In this document: one piece after another, positions 22,316 to 33,027 of the stretch
Numbering within the stretch: position 1 is the first letter of the stretch
Layout of the letters: every line of letters starts with the position of its first letter
Assembly (NCBI GenBank): GCA_030620095.1
Contig: JAUTXW010005184.1
Span: forward strand, 934,501 to 998,500
Source: Kuschelorhynchus macadamiae
Lineage: Eukaryota; Arthropoda; Insecta; Coleoptera; Curculionidae
DNA: 64,000 nt
Direction of reading: 5' to 3'
Translations under genes and position numbers: made by a program
Notes under the pieces: generated by a model
Databases searched by the model: none
What the model was told of the DNA's origin: nothing
Seen by the model: the letters and a program-made list of their open reading frames with translations, nothing else

Positions 22316-23812
22316 CTTTGGGAAAGTATTTAAAATAGGTTACCTGAGGAATACTGTAGAGTATAAAATTCTAAAATATTTATTTTTGGGAAGTCCGCGA
22401 AAAATATTAGGCATGTACGTCTTTGATGCGTACTCCAATAATGGAGCGTTAATTCCGAAGGATTATCCACTTAAATTGATTTGCTGGTGAAGTCATCAAA
22501 ACCTACTACTTGTTAAAACGCGACAGGCGTGTCTTGAATGTTTTCGATAGTGGGGAAATCAAGGTGTTTTTTATTTGGCATGAGATAGTTCTTTCGCTTG
22601 GTTATGTAAAAAAACAAGACGTATATGAAGAATAGGTTAGGTTAGGTATTCATTAAGATCACGGCGGATGTTAGCAGTTTCGACCAGTGCAAATATGTAT
22701 TCCCTGTTTGGGAAGCATATGTCCCGAACAACAATCGGTTTTTACATAAATTTCTTGGAAAATTGATTTGAATGATTTTTGGCTTATAATCTAACACTAT
22801 AAAATGCCGCCTTAATCTTAGGGTATAATTGTTTCTTACCTCTTGAAAATGTTTCCTTGAATAAGCAATTTTGCTAAAAAAATCAATTACTTGCATACAC
22901 TAAATAAGTAGACAAAATGAAAAAAGTAAGTATGAATAAAACATTAATTAAGCAAATGTGCAAAATAGCATCCATTGTCCAAGATATAAGCAATTATTGT
23001 TAAAAAAAATTAACCTCGTAGAACCCAAGCAGCTAAACGGATTATAATGAGTAAGAGGTCTAAAGATTAGTACTAGTATAGGTAGTATTACCAACTAGAC
23101 ATGCATTTAACAGAAACTTAATATGGCCGAACTGAGTGGTCTTATTCTGTAGCATAAAAAAAACTCTATCATAACGGCTGTAAAATGAATAAGTATACAC
23201 ATAAGATTTTTTATATATTTGTTTAATATGTTTAAATAAATATCTGGTTTGTTTTTCTTTAGGCAAATATTATACTTCATATTAAGTACTATATTAGGCT
23301 ATAAAAGCCGTTATGATGTTAAATATCTCTTTTTTTTTTGGTGTATTAAAAAATAAGAAATACGGGGAACTGCTGCATAATTTAAAAACGACTGGACCAA
23401 TTGATCTGTGGTAAAATAGGTTGGTTCAAGATTAAAACTTTGATAAAAAATTAATTTTTTAATAATCATTTGCCAAAAATAATCGTCATTTTGCACAGCT
23501 AGTTAGAACACTACATGCGGGACTAAGTTTTCACGTGGGTGAGCTTTTGGAAGATTGGGTACATAGGGGGCTGTGCAGTTAACATTTTAAAGGGCTACCT
23601 GATTTTAGGGGCTTATTTATACAACAGCCCTGTTAATGTTAACATTAATTATCACAAAATTAAATTATTTTTCAACAGCGGTATATTTTTGTTAACGTAA
23701 ATTGGCACATTTATACCGGATCTAAATAATTCAGTTCTATATTTCTGGAATGTGCGGCTTGCAGTCACAATATGGTGTCTGATCTCGACCGATGAAAAGA
23801 GCTTGTTTTGTT
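22316..23812. other. No gene seen
   Basis: AT-rich. Two and a half TTAGG-like repeats occur near 22631, too few to call telomeric. Around 23560-23660, GTTAACATT pieces near GGGGCTGT recur in inverted orientation and may be a small MITE. No supported reading frame. Confidence 0.45.
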
Positions 23813-25205
23813 TTTACTTCCCTCATAAACGGGAAGTTTTGTAATCGTGAAAAAATCAGCCTCCCAGATTTTTCCAGATCTTTACTTTTCAGGGTCACTA
23901 GATGTCGAAAAACATGTTTTTTCAGTTCCGTCGGTCCGTTTTCTCCTAGGTTTGTCGGTCTGCCTGTTCGCGGCATAGCTAAAAAACCACCTACTCAATT
24001 GATTGCAAATTTTGGTCAAAAATTAAGGATCATATAGGGATGACCTGATAATATTTTGGCAATGACAGCCTAGTGAAATGTTAAAACAATTATTATTAAA
24101 AAAGACCTTATCCAATTTATCTCGGATTTTGCTCACAAATCAAGTTTTATGTTGGAATCAACTGGTTTGGTACGAATCTAAGATGGCGGAACAAAATGGC
24201 GACTTAATAAAATATTTAATAATATTGTGTGCCATAACCAATTGTGTTATAGGGATTAATTGGTAAAATTGTAATACACATTCAAGATAGCTGAACAAAA
24301 TTGCAGCCAAAAATGTAATGTTTGTAATGGTGAATAAAATCACTTTCTCAGGTTTTATATATCTTAACGTTTATGTGTCCCAAGATACCAAGAAATATGT
24401 TTTATCAATTCCGTCGGTCCGCCTGTCAGTTCGCATCATAGCATGAAAACTACTTGCCAGATTGATTTTACATTTTAGGCAAAAATTGGGGATGACCTGA
24501 TAATGTTTTGGTAAAAATTCAGAATGCCGGAACAAGATGGCGGCCTAGTGAAATGTTAAAAAAATATTACTAAATTAACTTATTATCCATTTTATTTCAA
24601 ATTTTGCATAAAATTCAAATGTTATATAAGAATGAACTGGTAAATTTTTGGTACGAATCCAAGATAGCGAAACAAAATGGCGACGTAATAAAATAAGCAC
24701 GAAAAAACTACTTTTTAATTTCATTCAATTTTTGTGTAAGCATTAAGTGTGATATGGAGATAAACTGGTAAATTGTGGTACGAATTTAGAAGACAAAATG
24801 GCGGCCAAATATTTTTTTTTAAATCGACGTAAAAATCTTATTCAATTGAGTTGTAATTTTGTAGAAAAATTAAATGTGATAAGATAACTGCTACGAATTC
24901 AACATGACGTTACAAAATGGCGCTGTATATTAATGTAAAAATTACTTATTGAATTTATTTTAAGTTATGCCCAAAAATCAAGTATAGCATATAGCATAGG
25001 TAGAAAGAAATTGGTATAATATTGGTAGGAATTTAATATAATGGAACAAAATTGCGCCCAATAAAAATATTTAAAAAGACAATATATATCTCTCACTAAA
25101 TGACCATGTATTGAGCTAAATTGAGTCAGACTTCACTATCCCTAATAAAAGGAAAGAATCATAACGAGGGAAGGTTCGGGTAAATGATATTTACCGATTT
25201 TTGTT
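23813..25205 (+). repeat. ATGGCGG-family repeat, copy 4 (best full-length copy)
   Basis: Left end ACTTCCCTCATAAACGGGAAGT then TTGTAATCGTGAAAAAATC. Right end CCTAATAAAAGGAAAG, then ACGAGGGAAGGTTCGGG and ATATTTACCGATTTTT. Length is about 1.39 kb. Leaders (CCGTCGGTC, CTGTTCGCGGCATAGC, CTACTTG) occur at about 23925 and 24415. Monomers carrying AAAATGGCG-like boxes lie near 24183, 24194, 24296, 24537, 24672, 24798, 24915 and 25046. The two ends share ACTTCCCTC in inverted orientation, like short terminal inverted repeats. No protein is encoded, so it would be non-autonomous if mobile. Confidence 0.8.
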
Positions 25206-25641
25206 CTATGTTTCTATAATGTTAAAAATTACTAAAGATTAACAGATAATATAACACTATATACTGGTTAAGCAAAAATATATTGTGTCCATACAGGCAG
25301 AGCAGGATATACATATATTTTAGAAAACACATTCTAATATCCCACATATTATACGGTTTATTTGGCACGAAAAGTATACAACTTTTTTATAAGGGGTACT
25401 GAAATTTTCTATCCGTATTACTGCTTTTTAGATAACACGTTATTGTGTCTCTATTGACATTTTTATAAGTCCTTTTAAACACCTCACATATTTTTTTAAA
25501 GCGAAAACTCATCCATGTACTAAGATACATTATTTTAAAGACAAACTAAACGTATTTTAGGTTCCGTGAAACTCCCATACCTTTATTACAGGATAAGCGA
25601 GAAATCGAGAATTAAAAGTAGTATATTTTCATTTCTTTAAT
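25206..25641. other. No gene seen
   Basis: AT-rich spacer between a repeat copy and a foldback. Confidence 0.5.
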
Positions 25642-25848
25642 TACAAATTAAAACAGAAAGTTGTAAATTTCCACTATTTATTTAATAACTATGCCAATTG
25701 TTTCGGCACAAAGTACCTTCTGCAGATAATAAGTTATACAAAAATATTCCATTCCATCTGAAGAAGGTACTGAAACAATTATTATGGAGTAGTTATTAAA
25801 TAAATATTGCAAATCTACAATTTTCTGTTGTTTAAATTTGTAATATGG
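25642..25848. repeat. Foldback repeat (~207 bp)
   Basis: Left arm AAATTAAAACAGAAAGTTG ... AAAGTACCTTCTGCAGAT. The right arm is its imperfect complement: GAAGAAGGTACTGAAACA ... ACAATTTTCTGTTGTTTAAA. Arms of about 85 bp surround a ~30 bp loop. MITE-like, no coding capacity. Confidence 0.75.
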
Positions 25849-25899
25849 ATTTCCTTAAGTAAACTGCCAACTCAATAGAATATAGGATTTTATTATGAA

Positions 25900-26240
25900 A
25901 TGTTATATGGTAAAACCTAACTTATTAGTCTAGGATATATTTCAGATTTAGACAGTGTAAAAAAAATAGTGCATGTTATTTTTTAATTTAATGAAATGTT
26001 ATGCAATAAATTAAAGCTTGTTAATTTGAAAATAGCAAGCAAATATCTTATTGTTAAAAATAAGTTACTAATTACGCTATTTTATACAGGGACACTAAAA
26101 AATTACCAAAAAATATGTTAAGACACTTTGATACTTTTTATGTAAGACTTTCCTTAGATTACTAATACTACGTTAAATATTACAGTTAAAAGATATCAGA
26201 ATTTCAACGTCTACATCATCTAAATATCACCCTGTATATG
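25900..26240 (-). mobile_element. CAGGGTGA-ended element, partial copy
   Basis: Its tip is ATCACCCTGTA at 26229-26239, i.e. TA-CAGGGTGAT on the minus strand, a Tc1/mariner-like end flanked by TA. Reading leftward it matches 27290-27570 in inverted orientation (AGTATTAGTAATC, ATCAAAGTG, CAATAAGATATTTG, TTGCATAA). The far end is not defined. No transposase seen. Confidence 0.55.
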
Positions 26241-27149
26241 ACCATAGTCATAGTCTGTAAGAACATGACTAAACATCATTTTTACCAAAAGTTGAGCAAT
26301 ATTATTTCTTTACATGTCAGATAATGTTTTGCTAGTAAAAACCAGCCAATTTTACAAAATTCTTTTTAGTATGTTCTTTTCCTGATATTTTAAGTTTGTT
26401 TAATAATATTAAAACTTATATGGTTCAATAATTTTTTTTTTGGTAATTAACTGATACATAAAATGCGAATGTGAAAATTTTCATCAATTTGTCCCAAAAA
26501 TGACATAAAACTATTAGCATACCAAAACAGTTTCACAGTTTCCATTAAAAATATACTCACTATAGCAGAAAAAGCAATAATTCCGAATACTCGGATGTGT
26601 AGGATGCAAAAACCGCCTTCAAAAGGGGAAGGAAAATATCAGCAATATTGTATCATCACAACAAGCAACATAGATCATTGAAAAAAATAATTTATTGACA
26701 TTCATCTCTCTGATGTCATTATATCAACAGTTTTAAATATTTCTCCAGATGTCTTGTATTAATGGTTATTTCGACTGTTAGACAAAGCATATTGCATAGA
26801 TTCGTTTCAAACCCCATGAGTGTTGATGAATACACATAGTCGCGTTTTCGCATTAATTGCTTCGTTTGTTGAGCAAAGTCCATTCTACTCCAACTGGTAT
26901 GTTTTATTAATAAGGATTTAGGATCTGTATATATGGCAGAACTTCCATGATGCTATATTATGTAAAAGTATTCTTTTTGAAAATAGAACTACTAAAATTT
27001 TAGTATTATTAAGAACATGGTATTTTTTACAATATAACACAAAACAATGGATGGTTTTGATTAATAAATCTGAAATCTGAATAAAAGACATTTCGCAACT
27101 TTCAAAGAAAAAAATTGTTTGTCGTGCTTCTAGTTAGTATGATTACATA
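26241..27149. other. No gene seen between inverted elements
   Basis: AT-rich spacer separating the two outward-oriented CAGGGTGA elements; no reading frame or repeat recognised. Confidence 0.45.
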
Positions 27150-28700
27150 CAGGGTGACATTGAGTTGATAAGGAACGATGAAAACTGACATATGTAGATT
27201 TATTATTAAAAGACATTAAAGCACCTAACAATTTGTTTCTAACTTTGACTAAAAAATGTTTCATCATGTAATATAATATGCAAGTTTGAAATGTAACATT
27301 TTGATCTCTATTATTAAAAGTAGTATTAGTAATCCAAGAATAATTTTATATTAAAAGTCATCAAAGTGCCTTAAAATATTTTGTTATTTTTTGCATTCCC
27401 TGTACAAAATAACGCAACTAGTAATTTATTTTAAGAATAAGATATTTGTACTTTTTATCTAATTGTGAAAAAGTAGATTAAGTTTGAACTCCTTGCATAA
27501 TATTTTTTAAAATAAACAAAATGTAATAAAAATAATATATTTAATTATTTAATGGCTCAACCCCATACTATCTCTTATAACATATTTTCTACATTCACTT
27601 AAATCTATTTAAATTTGGCATTTGTTTAATAAATTCAGGCATTCATTAATTATATAAATTCAAACCAAATGACAGAGATGAATAGACTATTTTGACTATA
27701 ATTTGTTCGAATCGAATTTGTATAAAAATGATATGCACCGATTATTGTTTCATCCTGTATAAATATGAAAGATATTTGAGAATTTTAATTTAGCTCTTAG
27801 GATAAAATTTTTTTTATTTAAAGAGATTGTAAAACTTGCGATGCCCGAAATATGCCTGTAAAAATGAAAATATACAACTTTTGACTTTTGATTTCTGGCT
27901 TACTCTGTAGTTTGCGGAGTATGGTACAATTGTAAAAAAGTTTCGCGACGACAACAACGTACTAGAATATTGCTGGAAGTTTTATTTGTTTTGTTAATTT
28001 TTTTGCGGAACCCTGTACAAAACAATGCAACTAGTAATTTTTTTGAACAATGAGATTTGTCTTCCCTTTTATCTAATTTGTGAAAAAGCATATTAAGCTT
28101 GAATTTATTGCATAGTATTTTTCAAATTAAAATAATAATAATATATTTAATTATTTAATAGCTCATAGCTAACAAGTTACAGCTCAACTAAAATATATTT
28201 TCACAAATGAATTAATTAAATTTAACTTAATACCGTAATCTTCTATTTAACAACCCTAAACTATCTTTATATTCCTTATAACATATTTTCTATGTTCACA
28301 TTTAAATATATCTGAATTTGGCATTTGTTTTATAAATTCAGGTTAGGTATTATATAAATTCAAACCCTTATGAAATAGACTAGTTTGACTCTAATTTATG
28401 CGAACCATATTTATTTAAAAATTACATGTACTAATTAATATTTCATCCTGTATAAATATGAAAGATATTTGAGAATATTAATTTAGCACTTATGATGAAA
28501 AAAATATATATTAAAATAGCTTGTAAAACAACTTGCCATGCTCGAAATATGCCTGTGTAAAAATTTAGAGATGAAAATATACTTTTGACTGCTGGATTAC
28601 TCTGCAGTTTGCCGGGTATGGTACAATTGTAAAAAATTTTCCTTATAGCGTTGACAACAATATACTAGAATATTGAGGGAAGTTGAATGAAATGTGCCAT
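27150..28700 (+). mobile_element. CAGGGTGA-ended element with internal tandem duplication
   Basis: Begins TA-CAGGGTGACATTGAG at 27150. After the part shared with 26240-25900 it contains two diverged ~600 bp direct units. They start at CCCTGTACAAAA (27409 and 28011) and end at GTATGGTACAATTGTAAAAA (27919 and 28615). The second is longer because of an extra block around 28165-28260. No transposase; non-autonomous. The right end is not defined. Confidence 0.5.
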
Positions 28701-29302
28701 GACCTTTCATATTTATCTATGACTGAACTAAGGTAAGACAACGTCGAACTAAATTAAGTTGTTCTTTAGTTAGCCGTCTTCCATTTGAAGTTCATCTTTG
28801 ATAAACGTCTAAGGTAGTTTAGAAAGTTTCGAAACGAAAACTTAGAAAATAAATTCAGAAACTACGATTTCTCCTGCCGTATTTTGAAGCTGTTGAAAAG
28901 GGAAATATTTCATTATAAGTTATACTAGGTGGTTTTATTTTTCACTTTTTCTGTGCTAAGTTAATTAACAAATTATTTGTCTCATTCTTTGTATCGATTC
29001 TAGTTCTGCTAAAATTTGTGTTTAAGTTCAAAAGTCAAAATATCGATTTTTCGAAAATATTTTCCAAACGATAAGTTGTACCGCAATAATATCTATTACA
29101 AGGTTTGTAGATAATGCAATTATTTATATACGGATGATCGTTTAAACTTGTAGGTATATCTCAGCGAACTGATTTGCAAAAGAATTAAGAACGAGAATCA
29201 AGCAACGCAGAACCATTTATTCCGAAATTACCTACTATATCACATATTCGGACTATATAAAGTCTGTACAAGATTATTGCTTTAAAACGTCAGGTATATA
29301 TA
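28701..29302. other. No gene seen
   Basis: AT-rich spacer up to the TA target (29301-29302) of the first DD41D transposon. Confidence 0.5.
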
Positions 29303-31361
29303 CAGTGTGTATCAGCCAAATGGAATAAATTCGATAATAAATAAATGGAGGCGTGTTCGGAAAAACGCTTGGACCCGTCGATTGGTATTTTTAGTTGCTC
29401 ATTTTTTCCAATAAAAACTTTTTATACGGGGTGTGTCCTGTAACAGTGGTCAATGCCAACTTTCTTATTTCAAATGCAACACCCCGGATATTATTTAATT
29501 TTTGGATTCTTTAGGAGATTCTAAACATATTTTATGTTCAATGTCCTATACCTATCTTTAACTATTTTGGCAATATTAAGTGTTTTCAAATTTATTTTTA
29601 TTTTATTTATTTCGAATTTATTATTATTCATTAAAGTGGCTCTGGTTACTGAACTATTTATTTGATTACAAAAATTCGCTTCAACACACTCAATACTTAT
29701 TTACCATTTAGGTCTTCATATTAAGAATGTAAGCAAAAACCATTTTAGCGTTCCTTTTTATTGATATGGAACAAAAAGAGCCAGTTTTGTTTACTTTTAA
29801 GTTTTGTTTACTTTTGTGTAAAATGCCTGGCCTTTCTCTTTGCAAGACAGTAGTTGTCAGTGTCTGTGTCATAGTCTTTTGAATTTCATTAACTGCATAA
29901 TACCTAATATCAGAAAAATGGTTCATTTAACAGAAATGCATAAAATAACAATTCTACAAATGATTGGTTATGGAGATAACACACGAACACAAGTGGAAGT
30001 TGCTCGCTTATTTCATGAAAAATTTCCAAATTTGCCGCATATATCCCAAGGGACAATTAGTAAAATAGAAAAGCAGTTTCGCGAGCTTGGACATGTGAGG
30101 CAGATAAAAAAAGCAGCTGCCAATTCAATAAATGATGATACTAAATTGGATATTATGCTTGAGTTTGAGGAAAACCCACATATTTCTAGTCGACAAGCCG
30201 CCGCAATGTTCGATATTAGCCATTCGTCGATTATTCGAACATTAAAAGAAAATAAAATGCATCCCTATAAAGTGATACCAACTCAGGAGCTCATGGAAGA
30301 CGATTATGATAGGAGAACTTATTTTTGTAAACAAATGATGGCTATGTTAGATAACAATGTTATTCAATTAGAACATGTTTTGTTTTCGGATGAGTGCACC
30401 TTTACACTTCACGGTCATGTAAATCGTCAAAATTGCCGCTATTGGTCTAGGGAAAATCCTCACTGGATCAGCGAAGAACATACTCAATATCCTGAAAAGG
30501 TTAATGTTTGGGCAGGAATTGTTAGGGATCATATCATAGGCCCCTTTTTCATTGACGGCAATTTGAATGGCGATAATTATTTAGCACTGCTCCAAAATAA
30601 TGTCGTGCCAACTTTGACAAATTTGTATCCGGATCCAGCAAACCCACAAGTTCCAGCGAATATGATATGGTTTCAGCAAGATGGAGCACCGCCCCATTAC
30701 CAAATTAATGTCCGGCAGTACCTCAACGGAATATTTCCAAATCGGTGGATAGGGAGACGAGGATCGATAGAATGGCCAGCGCGATCCCCTGATCTGACGC
30801 CATTAGACTTTTTCTTATGGGGACATATTAAAAATGTTGTATACAAAACTAAACCCCTCGACTTAGCTGACTTAAGAAGACGAATAACGCTTGCGATTAG
30901 ATCGGTCACGCCTGATATGCTAAATAACGTTAGAAGAAATTTCTATTTAAGATTAGGAATTTGCCAAGACGTTCGCGGCGAGCATATTCAACAGTTCCTA
31001 AATTAACTTTTTACTTTTGTTTATACATTATGAAGAAATAAATAATTTTATTTTTTTAATCTTAATTTTTGCAATAAATTTGAAAACACTTAATATTGCC
31101 GAAATAGTTGAAGATAGGTATAGGACATTGAACATAAAATATGTTTAGAATCTCCTAAAGGATCCAAAAATTAAATAATATCCGGGGTGTTGCATTTGAA
31201 ATAAGAAAGTTGGCATTGACCACTGTTACAGGACACACCCTGTATAAAAAGTTTTTATTGGAGAAAATGAGCAACTAAAAATACCAATCGACGGTTCCAA
31301 GCGTTTTTCCGAACACGCCCCCATTTATTTATAATCGAATTTATTCCATTTGGCTGATACA

Positions 31362-31366
<5 letters not shown>
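29303..31366 (+). mobile_element. Tc1/mariner-superfamily DD41D transposon, copy 1
   Basis: 2,064 bp. Terminal inverted repeats of about 292 bp lie at 29303-29594 and 31075-31366, beginning CAGTGTGTATCAGCC. The right tip has A in place of the expected G. A TA flanks each end, and on the right the flanking TA has expanded into a (TA)n tract. The single gene runs left to right. Inside each TIR, about 125 bp from the tip, a second mariner-like tip (ACAGGGTGTGTCC, here mutated to ACGGGG on the left) also follows a TA. Long TIRs with intact coding sequence suggest a young, possibly mobile copy. Confidence 0.93.
29918..31006 (+). CDS. DD41D mariner-like transposase, intact
   Basis: 362 residues from the ATG at 29918. 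I chose this start because the copy at 53 kb shares the protein from MVHLTEMHK onward but diverges upstream; an in-frame ATG lies 26 codons earlier. The N-terminal ~120 residues form paired helix-turn-helix regions (ISQGTISKIEKQF about 42-54; ISSRQAAAMFDISHSSIIRT about 89-108). The catalytic core has D158 in FSDECTF, D255 in QQDGAPPH and D297 in SPDLTPLDFF. That leaves 41 residues between the last two, the DD41D pattern. Family enzymes cut at the TIRs and insert at TA. No stop or frameshift. Eight substitutions separate it from the second copy; K138 (E there) and R170 (H there) change charge. Confidence 0.95.
   Translation: MVHLTEMHKITILQMIGYGDNTRTQVEVARLFHEKFPNLPHISQGTISKIEKQFRELGHVRQIKKAAANSINDDTKLDIMLEFEENPHISSRQAAAMFDISHSSIIRTLKENKMHPYKVIPTQELMEDDYDRRTYFCKQMMAMLDNNVIQLEHVLFSDECTFTLHGHVNRQNCRYWSRENPHWISEEHTQYPEKVNVWAGIVRDHIIGPFFIDGNLNGDNYLALLQNNVVPTLTNLYPDPANPQVPANMIWFQQDGAPPHYQINVRQYLNGIFPNRWIGRRGSIEWPARSPDLTPLDFFLWGHIKNVVYKTKPLDLADLRRRITLAIRSVTPDMLNNVRRNFYLRLGICQDVRGEHIQQFLN

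Positions 31367-31407
<41 letters not shown>
31366..31407. repeat. (TA)n microsatellite at transposon edge
   Basis: About 20 TA dinucleotides directly continuing the TA target site of the DD41D transposon. Confidence 0.95.
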
Positions 31408-31409
<2 letters not shown>

Positions 31410-31756
31410 AAATATGAATTAGAAAAACTTTTATTCAGGCTAGACAACGAAAATGAGACATCTAATCAACATGAAACAGAGATTAGCGCCGAAAATGATA
31501 TTCCTCCTGCAAAAATTCTGCAAGCGGCACATGAACCATTAAGCGTTAAATTGCAAAATGCATTACAACCAAATAATAAAGTGCGGTGGCTCGAATAATT
31601 AGGGAAGAAATTGATATACTCACAAATGGAAGTAATCGCAGACGTAATCTTCAAAAAGTCTTCAAATTTTTAACTATTCGGCCCTCAGGCGTGGGATCTG
31701 AGAAATTTTTTTCTTTTACACACAATTTAAACTTCTTAAAAACGGTTTTCGGTTAA
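31404..31756 (+). pseudogene. hAT transposase C-terminal fragment
   Basis: Two overlapping frames make one domain. The first (to the stop at 31596) ends with a polar linker, ALQPNNKVRWLE. The second, from 31592 to the stop at 31754, reads IIREEIDILTNGSNRRRNLQ and then FLTIRPSGVGSEKFFSFT. This is the hAT dimerisation (C-terminal) domain with its P-T-S-V-x-S-E-R-x-F-S signature, degenerate as P-S-G-V-G-S-E-K-F-F-S. One frameshift near 31594 is visible. The upstream catalytic part is absent; the DD41D insertion and (TA)n lie immediately 5'. Confidence 0.7.
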
Positions 31757-32284
31757 TTTCAGCGTTTTAACTTATACAAAGAAGTTATTAAATGTCATTA
31801 TTGTTTCTTTTTTTTATGTCTAATTCCAGAATGATGCATGCAATCTCGGGACTAGGAAATCCCTTCGGGATTGACATACCTACTGTCTATCCATAATTTC
31901 GCTCGCCAGCAAAACTTTAAAAACATCGGCCTGTCACTCTGTTCAAAAGTCGAAGCTATAAAACTAAACAGTTTGGTTGATAATTTTACCACAGTTGAAC
32001 ATCAAATTATTTATTTCCAATTCCAGAACAAGAACGTTCAATCTTAGATGGTTTTCTGTATAAAAATATGTTTGTTCTGTATACGAGAATGTTTAATATA
32101 TGAAAATAAAATAGTTATATCCCGTTTGTCGCTGCGTAAATAGATATACTAACTTGTTGTTCTGTACTTCTTCCTAGACGTGTCGCAGTAAAATATTTTT
32201 CACAAAAAAGGCAAATTTAACTTGTTTTTAGAACTCTGTTTTAATAATATGTACAATATGAGGACGTTTCGAAATTAAATATTT

Positions 32285-32580
32285 TTAGCTGCAGCCTTTT
32301 AATCCACTGCTGGATATCGGCCTACCTCTCGCATATTCCTATTATGTGTGTCTTAGCTGTAATTTACACAGGTATGTGGGACTTGCAACGTCAAATCCGA
32401 ACGACGTTATTTGGGAGCTGATTTTAGCGTTTTACTAATGGAGCGTTTTACATCAGAAGGCGAGCGCATTATCTATTCTTAACAAAGTTTGCCTCAGCTC
32501 GGAATCGAGCCAGAGATCTTTAGCGCCTAACAAAAAATACACAGCCATTGGCGCCACTCTCGCCTCCATAAAAAGCAGGT
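32285..32580 (-). mobile_element. tRNA-derived SINE with RTE-type tail
   Basis: On the minus strand a Pol III-like box A, TGGCGCCAATGG (32556-32545), is followed 33 bp later by an excellent box B, GGCTCGATTCC (32511-32501). The body ends with GATATCCAGCAGTGGATTAA and GGCTGCAG (about 32323-32287). That resembles the CCAGCAGTGGA...GGCTG 3' ends of insect RTE-type LINEs, whose reverse transcriptase is thought to mobilise such SINEs. Transcription would be by RNA polymerase III from the internal promoter. The LINE-tail link is from memory, not a search. Confidence 0.6.
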
Positions 32581-32589
32581 TCAATTTCA

Positions 32590-32920
32590 GGAACTAGAAT
32601 TTTACCGAACATTTAATTAGGCCCCCATTTGCCAGTCAATCCCTGTTTGATTTTTGTACAAAAATTCAGTCATTTGGTTAAGTAATTTTTGGAACTGAGT
32701 TTTTAACATTTCGCGAAACAGCCATTTTGTTTCACCATAATGAATTTACACCAGAATTAACTTTATTTTTACTCAAATCTTAAAGTTCATCCGGTAAGTT
32801 GTTGCCATATTGGATTTTTACCAAAATGTAACCATTTAATTTCACCTTATAACCTTCGATTTTTGAGCAAAATTTGAATTTGATTTGAAGACCGAACAAC
32901 AAATAGATCGACAGACTGAC
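32590..32920 (-). repeat. ATGGCGG-family repeat, copy 5 (fragment)
   Basis: Reverse fragment with CAGCCATTTTGTTTC (near 32720), TTGCCATATTGGATTTTTACC (32800-32822) and the leader piece CGACAGACTGACGGAAAT. It then passes directly into the right arm of the 1.25 kb unit. The motif boxes are mutated (GCCCCCATTTG near 32621). Confidence 0.65.
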
Positions 32921-33027
32921 GGAAATAGGTATGTCAATCCCGAAAGGGTTTCTTACACCCGAGATTGCATGCCAAATTCTGGAATTAGACATAAAAAAAA
33001 GAAACAATAATGACATTTAATAACTTC

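Larger units (their letters stand above)
31781..33027. mobile_element. 1.25 kb inverted-repeat unit enclosing other repeats
   Basis: Ends are inverted repeats of about 105 bp. 31781-31888 begins GAAGTTATTAAATGTCATT, with TGTCTAATTCCAGAAT and TCGGGATTGACATACCTA. 32921-33027 is its complement with a few changes. Between them lie a minus-strand SINE (32285-32580) and a minus-strand ATGGCGG fragment (32590-32920) that runs without a gap into the right arm. No transposase. It may be a foldback or MITE that acquired other repeats, or an inverted duplication. Confidence 0.7.

Noticed and set aside
22625..22645. Insect telomeric (TTAGG)n repeat
   Set aside because: Only two to three repeats; too short to call.
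30697..30909. Minus-strand 70-codon frame, also seen at 52211-52423
   Set aside because: Antisense shadow of the DD41D transposase, identical in both copies because the element is repeated.
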